From Plasmodium coatneyi (taxonomy: Eukaryota; Apicomplexa; Aconoidasida; Haemosporida; Plasmodiidae), in the NCBI RefSeq assembly GCF_001680005.1, contig NC_033561.1, positions 744,001 through 808,000 on the forward strand: a DNA stretch of 64,000 nucleotides, in the 5' to 3' direction. Position 1 is the first letter of the stretch; the number at the start of each line of letters is the position of its first letter. Below are positions 30,361-39,960 of this stretch, piece by piece. Below the pieces are notes generated by a model. That model searched no databases. It was not told where the DNA came from and saw nothing but the letters and a program-made list of their open reading frames with translations. A program made the translations under genes and the position numbers.

Positions 30361-33300
30361 ATGGCCCAGGCAGACGCGAATAACCTGCACCACTACAACA
30401 GGAATACCGTCACGGAAGGTAACGCGAATGTGCTGAACGAATGGGGCGGCATGAAGGCGAGTTCGCACACGTTTATTAAGGACATGAGCAAAGGATATTC
30501 GTGCCCGGTGAAACTTAAAAAAGGTGAATCAATGGGGGAAGTAGACGGAGCGACTAGCGAATTTGCTGCTCCATTCTACCCAGAGGAAAACAACACACAA
30601 CGGAGAAGGCGAAGCACTCACCTGGTCGAGCAGACGTCCGAACTTTTTTGCGATGACCAGGTGGGAGACCAGACACCTCAACCAGCATGTGACGTTCGAA
30701 TGGGGGAACCCTACGATGGAGTGGGCACCTCGAGGAGAGAAAGACGAAGCAGTCACGGGGGAGACGCAAAGAAACGGGTGACTACAAAACTTGCAGACAG
30801 CCACATACTGAACAAGCTCACGAGGACGCTGTTGCAGGGAATTCAGGAGAAGGTGGAGGAAGAGCGTAAAGCATCGATGAGGGAAGTTAAGGGTAAGCAA
30901 AACGGCGAAGAAAAATCCACCTGTACAGGGCGCTCAAGCTCAGCGATGCGTGAACAGAACTTATGGAATGCGAAGGACGAATTGGGTGGAGCACCTCCCA
31001 AAGGGGGACTCCCTAATGATGCGAAATGGACTACGTTGAACAGCGGTAACCAAGGTGTAGTGTTCCGGAGAAAGGGGCGAGCTTCCCACGTTAGTAGTGG
31101 TCCAAACGGGGGTAACGCTCTGACTGCTAAAACGTCAACCACAGGCGTGCAGGTCACGCCGCAAACAGAACAAACCTTCTACGTGTACCAGACGGAGGGA
31201 CAAATCCCAGGCTCCTGCGAAAACAACGACTTTATTGGACTCGCGCAACAGGAAGGAAATAGACACAGTGTGAGTAACAAAAGCGTCTGCTTCGTGGATG
31301 AGGCAAGACACAGCAGTGGTGGTTACGTTGATTCGGCACAGGGGCAACAAGTGTATCTTCAGGAAGGTGTAAACAACGGAACGCATCCTTACCTTGCTCA
31401 GGAGTCGCTCATTGTGGATGGAAACGGCTACGTGGTTGGAAGCGGTACTGATAAAGTGGGGGGTGTGCTAAAACGACCCGATGAAGGGGGCTTCCACTTG
31501 GTTGGCACGGGGGACGTGGGGAGTTACGTGGGTCAGCAGGGCATCGCCAGTCAGGCAGTCCATACGAATTGGAGCGGCACCCCCCAGTACGGCAGTCAGC
31601 CCAATTATGGCACACAAACCAACTATGGAAGCCACATCCAGCATAGTGGTCACCCCAATTATGGTACCCAAATGAACTACGCAAACTATGACGTGACGAA
31701 AACCCCCGCTTCAGCGTCGATACGGATCAGCACCGTCGGTCATCCCAAACGATTGTCCCATCCGCAGAGGAAGTCTTTCCACGTGCCACCCAGAGCGAGT
31801 TCGGCGAAAAAAAACTTCTTCTGCAACAGCTCCGTAAAGAATAAGCAGCTCCACGGAAGGAAACAGTTAATGGGGAACAAAACGGAAATATTAATTTACC
31901 CCAACGGGTCGATGAGGGGGAGTGCTGACCAGACGAATGGATCTAAGAAGTATTCACTTGACAGACGGGGAAGTCCCTTTCTCCTTTCCTCACCCAGCAA
32001 AGCAACAACTCGTTTCCCCAGCAGCAACATTTTCATTCGAACCAAATCGCTGCGGCGTCAATCACAGGATGGAACGAACAGGAAGGGGTCTGTGTCTCCC
32101 TTAAATAAGTTTTCCCTAGGTAGACAGAAATCCGTTCCAGTGAGGACCCACTCAAGGAATACTACCACCACCCCTATGTGCACACAAGAAATAACATATA
32201 GTTTCCCACCACAGGGGGGTTGCATCCCTGGGGTGGTAGGAGATCAGAGAGTTATACAAGCCTTTGCGTCTACCCTCCCTCATGGAACTCACCACAGTGG
32301 AATGTTCATAGGGCAAAACAGCAACTCAGGTGATGCATACAAAGGGGACTTCAATGAAGATATGAACAGCTACGTAAATAAGTGTTCCACGGATGTGTCT
32401 AGCAGGGTGGCGGACGTTGGATCTCCCCTGAGTGATCAGATTACTTCTTTGAATAGTAAAATTGGAAGGCTAACCAGTAGAATTCGATCCATAAACGGGG
32501 AGAAGTGGAATTTGAGCGAGTTGGCCCGGCTGTACAAGGTAGGCAGGAGTGCGCATCGGGGGGAACACCTCCCCATAGAGTGAACTGTCATCACATCCTA
32601 CCTGTCCACCTGTAATCACATCCTGTTTGTTCGCAGAACGAGTGCAACCGGCTGCGTGAAGTCATCGCGAAGAACAAGCAGACGCACTACGACCCAGTGA
32701 ACTTCCGCAAAGTGAACTACGAACAGTTGAACGGGCAACTGGAGGAGGAAAACGAAAAACTCCGAAACCAAATGACAGCCCTCGGAAAAGCAATCCTTTC
32801 AAGCTATGACATAAATGGGATAAAAAAAATCCTCGCTAGGCAGATAGTAAACCTGAATGAGGAGAATGAAAAATACAGACAAGAGATCAAAGTGCTGAAA
32901 AAGCAGAAGGACGTTAATAGGGAGGTTCTGTTTAATCTGAGCAGAGGGGATGTCTCCACGGATGCCATCGACAGTGTGTTCATGCAGACGAAGAACGTCG
33001 TCATAGAGGTAGGTCTCCCTCCCATTCGGCACGGACAAACCTATATCTGCTTCACCACACAAACGTCATAACCCAAGTGAGGTAGAGCAAACTGAAAGAA
33101 ACAACCCTAACCCGTGACGACCCCTCCTTCTTCCGCAGGGCCACCAAACTATAAACGTGTTTTACCTTAACCTGAAGAACCTCATCGATGAGCTTTTTCA
33201 ACGAATAAAGTTCCTCCTCCTGGAGGATGAATACGTAAGTGCACTGTTTGGGGGGGTGCCGAACCGTCGTCCCATTAGGACAAGTTCTTCCCATCGCTTT

Positions 33301-35923
33301 ACTTCACTTCACCTGTTTTATTCACCTGTTTTATTCACCTGTTTTATTCACCTGTTTTATTCACCACTTTTCTATTCACCACTTAGACCCCGAACGAGAA
33401 GCTGCTCTACGTGACCAGCCTGGAGGAGCTAGTCAACGAGAATTTCGAGGAGGTACCGGAATGTCCCTGTGCACCTGCGATGGTGCACTCGATTTAAGCG
33501 CGTTCTTGTTGTGTGCACATGAGTACGGTCGACGCTGCTCACAAGTCTGCTTACACAACTGCCCTTACAGATAAACCACATCGTGGTTAAGATAAACGAG
33601 CTGCGAAAAAAAATGAAGAACGTGAAGGCACACATCTTTAACACGGACAGGAGCAACCCCAACTGGTTCGTTCCCTTCGCTTCACAATGGCGAACCGTTT
33701 GGGATTGATCAATGCGTTCGGTGGGGAAGCACCATGTGTGTTTCCTCTCCTCTATGGGTGAGTCGTTCATTCGTTTTACACATTCTTTCCCCGTCTCTGC
33801 AGCTCGTGCAAGCCGTCCAGGATCATCCTCGAAGACGATATCAACCACCTGGAGGAGGAACTGCACAACCACTCGATTATGTTGAAAAATTTGCGAAAAA
33901 AAAATCTGGCCCTGTGTCTGAACAACCTGCATTGCCAATTTGATCACGTGAGTTTTCTTCACACGTTCCTGCGTCGATGGTTGTCTGTGGCCAAGTGGTG
34001 TGCCGACTGTGCTTCCACCTATATCTGCTAAGCGTACATTTGCCTCTTTTTTTTTTTCCTTAATGGCAGGACGAGAAAGGTGATGTCCCCCCCGGAGGTG
34101 CAATTAAAGACCACCACAAAACGGGTAAGTGGAAGTAAACGAACGGAGGTGAAAGAGAATCCCCCAACAGTTTGAGCAGTCGCCACGATGGAGTTACCCT
34201 TCCCTCCCTTATTTTATTTTTTTTTTTTCTTACATCGAAATTGTAGATAAGCATAAGAACAGTAATAAGGAGAAGGCTCTTCACAGGAGGGAGGAGGGAA
34301 AGGCTACTCAAGCAGTCAAGGATAGACCTCCCACTAATTTAGACAAGGAAGAAGCGAACTTGGAAGAGAACCCCGACGAGTCCTACCACAACAGGCTGCA
34401 CGAGAAGGTGGGCTTACCTGGCCAATTGTACCGTTACGTGTATCTCCTATTAGTCGTTTCGTCTGCTTCTTTTATACACATTTTGGTTCCCTTTTTTTTT
34501 TTTTTTTTTTTTTCCCTACCTCCTCTCCCCACGGCAGATCCGAGTCATCGAGCATCAGCTGCACACCCTGAACGATGTAACCAACAAACATATGAGAAAA
34601 AAAAAAGTGGCCCATAGGACAATTTTTCACATACCCAGTTAAGTTAATCGTCCCCATTTTTTATCCCACCATGCACAATACTTACCCCCCCTGCAGCACA
34701 TAAATTCCAGCTTCTGCGATGGCGATAAAGAGCATGGAGGTGATGACGCCCAACTAGGCTGCGCAGAACTTGATGGTCCAACAAAGAAATGCACGACGAA
34801 GAGGAAACAAAAAATAACTAACGAAAGGCATGCAAAAGGAGAATCGTCTTACACCTCTTCATCACCCCGTTCATCTGTATCCGATGAAAGTGCAAGTGTG
34901 CCCTCAGAAAATAAAAATTGGTTAAGTGAGGAAGAAGTAAGTGCAGGAATGGAACGGTGGACTAAGTGAACTGCAGCTTCAACGTGTTCTTCACTATACA
35001 CGGATGGGTGGTTGCTTCCAGGAAGTGTGAGGGCGGCATGCGTTCGTCTCCCGTCCAGATGAAGCACTTGCATGAACATGGTCGTATTTTGCTATTTTTT
35101 TTTTTTCATCAGGTGGAACGCAGCAAGAGCAGGATGATCAAACTGCTAGCAGTAATTGGAAGAAAAATGATATGCCCGTGTGTGGCTCTGTGCAACGTGG
35201 TGATTGAACCGTCGTTGCGTCATTTATTCGTATGGTCACTTGCTCGTGTGGTAACCATGTTGCCTTTTTTTTCCCACCTGTACAGCTGCTCAAGGGAAAA
35301 CACAACGCGGACTTGGTAGAAAACACCAAGAGTTACGTCAGCTCCTTCGGGGAATATGTAAGAGGGAGAGCTTCCCGATCAGTGCGACACCGTCATTGTT
35401 GCTTCATTTGATATGTCCACTGTGTTGTCCCCATCGTGGTGGTCTACAAAAAATGCCCTGCATTGTGCCCCTTTTTCCTCCCCCTCCTGCGCAGAAACCA
35501 AACAACAAGTATAACTTACAGAAAATTTACGACAACTTGAAAGCCATACGGAACACAATAAAGAACACGGAGGATGACACGGAGCGGAACATCCTGGCCC
35601 TGGTACGGACGCAACCAGCGCACCACCCACACAACAGTACCTCACACCTGTGTATGTCAACACACCGGTCCGTTTTCCCCTCCACACACTTGGCAGATCG
35701 AATCCCAGGCCAACGAAATAAAAATATTTGGAAACGTAAGACGGAAATGGAAAGGAAGCCCAAAGAGGGGCACAAAAATACATACCCAACGTGATGGGAC
35801 AAACAAGTGGAACACTGCTTAATGAGCAATTCATCTTATCTGCCCAGTTGTTATATTTTTCCTTCTTCCCTCCTTTTTACCTTTCAGTGTGTAGATGACT
35901 TGAAGACGACTATGGCATCCTGA
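30361..35923 (+). CDS. Large coiled-coil protein of unknown function, fifteen exons
   Basis: Exons by phase-matched GT/AG sites: 30361-32538, 32637-33008, 33139-33234, 33387-33452, 33571-33665, 33803-33947, 34070-34124, 34247-34407, 34538-34576, 34697-34936, 35113-35151, 35286-35357, 35495-35602, 35697-35735 and 35888-35923, about 1246 residues. Exon 1 encodes a polar, Ser/Arg-rich, probably disordered region with basic phosphosite-like patches (RRRRSTH, RRERRSSH) and an NYGTQ repeat near residues 415-440. From its end onward the protein is coiled coil, for example NGQLEEENEKLRNQMTALGK, ARQIVNLNEENEKYRQEIKV, EDDINHLEEELHNHSIMLKN and EYVKPNNKYNLQKIYDNLKA. It ends CVDDLKTTMAS. A structural or cytoskeletal role is likely by composition only. 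Exon 9 is the least certain; a GTGGCC donor at about 34608 would extend it. Confidence 0.72.
31591..31683 (+). repeat. Coding repeat encoding PNYGTQ-type units
   Basis: Two copies of a 15-18 residue unit of the form PNYGTQxNYGSH and PNYGTQMNYANY within exon 1 of the coiled-coil gene. Confidence 0.6.
33311..33362. repeat. 13-bp minisatellite in intron 3 of the coiled-coil gene
   Basis: Four perfect copies of ACCTGTTTTATTC, followed by a degenerate copy that runs into the splice acceptor at 33386. The array supplies the polypyrimidine tract. Confidence 0.9.
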
Positions 35924-36686
35924 GTTGTGAATTTTTTTTTTTTTTTTTCGTACAGATTTGTCAAATGCTATGCAGGGAGGAAGCGGGAGGATAAGATGCC
36001 ATTCGTGTACTTTTTTACACGTCACGTGTGTAGCTGTATGTGTTTACTTACGGTGCCGTAACTGCTCCCGCGTTTGGCCATTTTACAATTCGATGAGGTC
36101 ATTTGTTTATGTGTGATGTACTTTGATCGAATTGGTTTGGGGCACCGAAAGATGGTTTTCCTTTTTTATTCCCCCTGCGTGTGATCCCTTATTTTTGCGC
36201 ATTCCTTTCGTATTCTTTTTTTTTTTTAAAACGAGTTAGTAAAACTGTTCGCCTTCAGCGGTGCCATCTGCGCAATGTGCTGCATGACATGTGTGGCAAA
36301 AAAAAAAAAAACCGATAACCTCTTCGTGTTTGTATCAAAGCAGTTTCCTCCCCCAAAAAAAAAGAAAAAAATTGGCACTGAAAAGGTCACCCCTGGAGTG
36401 AATTCGTCGCCGCGTGATCAGATCACTGTAAAGGAGTGACTCTTTCGAGTATTTGTATTAAAAAAGAGAAAACACTTTTTCCGTCCTCCCAGTGTACATA
36501 TATACTGACGTACGAATGCATGTATGTGCGCATCCGTGCACGGAGAATTCGCCGCCTTGAGCACACAGGAATGAGGCTTGTCTGTTAGCCCCACCATTTA
36601 GTATCGCCAAGTTACATCCGAAGAAGGAAATTAAAAAACATATCGTCACCTCTCCAAACTTGTACAACACAAAGCAACATCACAAA
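35924..36686. other. Intergenic region
   Basis: Between the coiled-coil gene and the small membrane protein gene, same strand. A and T runs at about 35933-35949, 36217-36228 and 36300-36311; no gene is seen. Confidence 0.6.
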
Positions 36687-37320
36687 ATGGGAAAATACAA
36701 TTTAATATTCAAGAAAAACTGGTTTGCAAAGAGCATTTTTGGGACCGTCGGCATTATGGTTGTTCTGGATCAGCTAGCTAGATAGTACAAAAAAAAAAAA
36801 AAAAAAAATGTGCAAATTTTGGCACAATTCGCCTGAACAGTACAGGTGTTTTTTTCGTTTATATGACAAGCATGGCAACTCGTTTTGCACGAATATTAGC
36901 ATTTGTGTGATTTTCCGTGCGAAGTTTCCTCACACGATATATGTGTACCCTTTTGCCATTCCCTAAGTCAGTACAACATCCCGGAGATTAGAGATCCCAA
37001 CCTAACCCAGTGGTCGTGGTGGCTGGATAAAGTTGCCGCGAAGAGGTACGCCAAAATGAGAGCAACAGAGGGGGGGATACATGTGTAGGGTGTCAGCGCT
37101 GCGGGTGTACCTTTTGTGAGGGAACCACACATAGCTGTATGCACATATGTGTCGCGCAGAATGCAAAATTTATGCCGCTATACGGAGTGACCTGCACGGA
37201 CGACCGCGAACAACGTGACATCGCACCCTCTTTCTCCGTTTTCCCCTGTTAATTCCCCACTACAGGCTAGAGATGGGCCAAGGAGACTACTCAACGGATA
37301 AGACAGGGAAAAACGCGTAA
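36687..37320 (+). CDS. Small single-pass membrane protein, three exons
   Basis: Exons 36687-36784, 36968-37045 and 37266-37320 give 76 residues. The product opens MGKYNLIFKKNWFAKSIFGT and continues VGIMVVLDQLARYQYNIPEI, then TQWSWWLDKVAAKRLEMG, and ends DKTGKNA. A short basic N-terminus, one hydrophobic segment (about residues 16-30) and a Trp-rich amphipathic helix are typical of small accessory subunits of mitochondrial inner-membrane complexes. That assignment is inference, and I do not recognise the family. Exon 1 is only 98 bp. Exon 2 is modelled with a TAAG acceptor at 36967; use of the CAG four bases later would need a different donor and would lose DQLARYQ. Intron 1 carries a copy of the dispersed CCTGA motif. 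Confidence 0.65.
36831..36853. repeat. Dispersed motif copy GCCTGAACAGTACAGGTG
   Basis: A palindromic copy (CCTGAACAGTACAGG) inside intron 1 of the small membrane protein gene, after an A tract and before a T tract. Confidence 0.45.
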
Positions 37321-37588
37321 CGAATGGACCATGCGAAATAATACAAGATGGTCGTCTGAGGAACTCAAGAAGAGCTTCCTAGTTGGGAGGACGGGGTCCA
37401 TTTGGTGTCTACTTATTTGTTTATTTTTTTACTTATTTTTATTTATTTTTTTTTTCCATGCATGTGATGACTTCACACGAAAAATTCGTCACCGTGGCGA
37501 CAACGTTTTAAAGCGTTCACATGTAGAATAATCCTCCCCGTGGGCGCACGCGTGGAAGACAAGCACACTTCCCTATGTGTGTCCCCCG

Positions 37589-38272
37589 CTAACCAAAGTG
37601 CGAAGGCAAGAACTTGCGGGCACGCATAATGTTGGGGTTGTAGTCAACCGGAGAATCGCGTATCCGCAGGACATAGCTAGGCATTTGGAACTTGAACTTC
37701 TTGATGTCATCCCGTGAGACGTATTTTATTTTCATTTTTTCATTGTACTTTTTGATGGACAAATTTCTTTTACTTGCATTTCGACCTGACTGCAACCTTT
37801 CCCATCCAAATCTGGTTAAGCGAAATCGTAACGCAACCTTGGAGTGGTTTTTATATTTTAATTTTTTTTTTCGTAATTGTGACACTCTGTGTCGGAATCG
37901 GATTAGAGTCCAGTTGATATTTTCCCTCGGATTGTAAAATCGCTTCAGCTGTTTCGTTACGTCTATTTGTGTGCAGGTCATGTTGCTTATTCGTTGTTGT
38001 GGGGGGTTTGTACTGATGATTGTGCTGCACTTGAACGGAGTATACGCCACGGTGCTTGCTTCCCTTCGGAGGGGCAAATACTTCCTGACTCCGTTTGGAT
38101 GTTTTGTCAATGTGGGGGGGAAGACCCGAAGGCACCTTCCAATTGGGCAGCTGCGAAGGAGCATTTTCGTTCGAGTAGAGGGTGGGTGGGCGTTACTATC
38201 CTGTGTGCAGACACAAAAGCGATTTCTCCTGACGTTTGTTCTTGTAGGGGACACGTACTTATTAGCGTCCAC
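37589..38272 (-). CDS. Organellar large-subunit ribosomal protein bL35-like
   Basis: A 227-residue ORF whose centre (about residues 135-175) reads KNHSKVALRFRLTRFGWERL, then QSGRNASKRNLSIKKYNEK. This follows the bL35 pattern K-x-HS/K-x-A-x-RF-x-x-T-x-x-G-x-x-x-x-x-x-x-x-RH/N-x-x-K. The long N-terminal extension is basic and Ser/Thr/Arg-rich, as expected of a mitochondrial or apicoplast import sequence. The C-terminal extension (SYVLRIRDSPVDYNPNIMRA) is typical of mitochondrial rather than plastid versions. The start is uncertain; an ATG about 37 codons in (MLLRSCPIGRCLRV) gives a cleaner targeting peptide. Single exon. It would act in the organellar 50S-type ribosome. The match is by eye on a short basic protein, so chance similarity is possible. 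Confidence 0.6.
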   Translation of the reverse strand: MDANKYVSPTRTNVRRNRFCVCTQDSNAHPPSTRTKMLLRSCPIGRCLRVFPPTLTKHPNGVRKYLPLRREASTVAYTPFKCSTIISTNPPQQRISNMTCTQIDVTKQLKRFYNPRENINWTLIRFRHRVSQLRKKKLKYKNHSKVALRFRLTRFGWERLQSGRNASKRNLSIKKYNEKMKIKYVSRDDIKKFKFQMPSYVLRIRDSPVDYNPNIMRARKFLPSHFG

Positions 38273-38798
38273 GTGAGGGGCAATTTGCGTTAATGGTCAG
38301 AGGTGTGTATAATGTATTGTATGGCACTTGGTAGATGGTATTTTTTTTTTTTTTTTTTTTTTTTATGAACTGTTCATAATTTTTTCTTGCGCGTTCATAA
38401 AAAAAAAAAAAAAAAAAAATTGTGTGCAACTTCGCGTGGCCGTAAACAAATGTTCCCTTGAAAGGAGTCCAAGGCGGAAAGAACAGGCTCTTCCGGTAGT
38501 ATTCCCCTACGTATCACTGTGTGACGCAGCTTCGGACGTGGTGCCAACGTGACTCCAAATAGTTGGGTTCATGTAAAGGGGGGAGAGAGACCACGAAACT
38601 CGTACAGCATTATTTATGCGAACCGTTCCGGCTGTTACTCTCCTGAGCAGTTCGAGCGATTGGTGATTTTTAAAGGTGGGTAACTGGTTTGAGGGCGTTA
38701 TGTAGGAATTTTCCACGCGGTCTGGGATGTGTGGATAGACCGCTTTTCTTGCCGCCTTTCCCCCCCTGTTGCTGAACCGAAGCGGCACTGAGAACTGC
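38273..38798. other. Intergenic region between two minus-strand genes
   Basis: Contains a T run (38340-38364) and an A run (38400-38419) about 35 bp apart, capable of a long A/T stem. No gene is seen. Confidence 0.6.
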
Positions 38799-39002
38799 TT
38801 ACTTCACGTCGAAGCCCTCATCCCGCAAACACTGGTTGTGGTCTTCAATGTATTTCCTGCACTGCTCCTCTCCAAGTTTGACGATGCACTCGTCTCTCAG
38901 CTTCTTGGTTTCCAAGCAGACGCAGCAGATTTTCTTCTTCGGTGTCCCACCCTTGGCCTCTTCACTGGTGTTTTTGAACGGCCAGTTACAGAAGAAGCCC
39001 AT
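38799..39002 (-). CDS. COX17: Cytochrome c oxidase copper chaperone COX17
   Basis: The predicted soluble intermembrane-space protein that passes Cu(I) to Sco1 and Cox11 for cytochrome c oxidase assembly. The 67-residue product starts MGFFCNWPFKNTSEEAKGG and contains the defining KKKICCVCLETKKLRDECIV, with the CCxC copper site and the first CX9C half. The second half is GEEQCRKYIEDHNQCLRDEG, completing the twin CX9C fold. It ends FDVK. The length equals that of other Cox17 proteins. The ATG at 39002 is chosen because the upstream in-frame ATG (39056) would add a Cys-rich leader not seen in the family. Single exon. Confidence 0.95.
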   Translation of the reverse strand: MGFFCNWPFKNTSEEAKGGTPKKKICCVCLETKKLRDECIVKLGEEQCRKYIEDHNQCLRDEGFDVK

Positions 39003-39325
39003 TTTCCTGTTGCAGTGGGGTACGGTACAGCCGAAGGAACAACAGTGGGGTACCACTAGAAGGTGCTCGAGAGAATTATGAGAAGGAGCAACGTCCTTAT
39101 CGACGCGCCTTTGCTTAGCCAGTTTGATCGTATATGTAATCTTTGGTCATGCCCCTTAGGGAAGAAGCCCGCTACGTTTGTTCTTCTTTCGAAGCGCTTT
39201 TCTGTGTTAACAGGGGTGTGGGAGTTCTTCAAAGGGGGACCAAGTGCAACAAAAAGGGTTGTTCATTTTGCTCTGCTATTTTTTTTGTAAACTTTCGATG
39301 ATAGATGGTAATGCTTTTTTCTTTT

Positions 39326-39359
<34 letters not shown>

Positions 39360-39960
39360 TATAGCATAGCGATCTGTGTAGTATTGGGGACCATCCGCAG
39401 GCGACACCTTTTGTGCACAGGGCTGAGGACCCGCTCCACCTACGCACCCTGGCTTCCACAAAAACGTTGGCGTATTTTCCAAGCCGTTGCAAAGCTACCT
39501 TTGTGGAAGTTGCACTGATGGAGAGTGGCCCCTTTGGTCATTTAAAAAAAAACGTTCATCAAGTGTGACGTTGCGGTGCTACGTACATGTGCATAAAATA
39601 GCATCGTGCAGGTGGACTCTCCACCTCTGTTGTCACCGGAACGACAAGACTACTAAACTTTCCCTTACAATGAAGAGGTCAATAGTGTCCCCCCAAAAGG
39701 GTTTGGGGGTGTGTATTACCCCCCTTGTGTGACCTAATGCAGGCATATTTAGCTGTTCTTTATAGAAGGAAGAAAAAAAAGGAAAGTGTGTACAAGCCGG
39801 GGGAAATGTTCTAGCTGTGCTTTTTATAGACAGTTAATCATATGATGGGAACGATTATTTTGAGGAGGTTTGTTTTCCCTTCTCTTCTATCCCCCCACAC
39901 ATAAGACGGCTCTTCCGTGTCGAGCAATTTTTCCGCTTCCAGTTTAGCACTTCCCACATC
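39003..39960. other. Divergent promoter region, COX17 and dynein-like genes
   Basis: About 960 bp with a T run of 30 bases at 39329-39358. Short ORFs over the run are compositional, and no further gene is evident. Confidence 0.6.
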
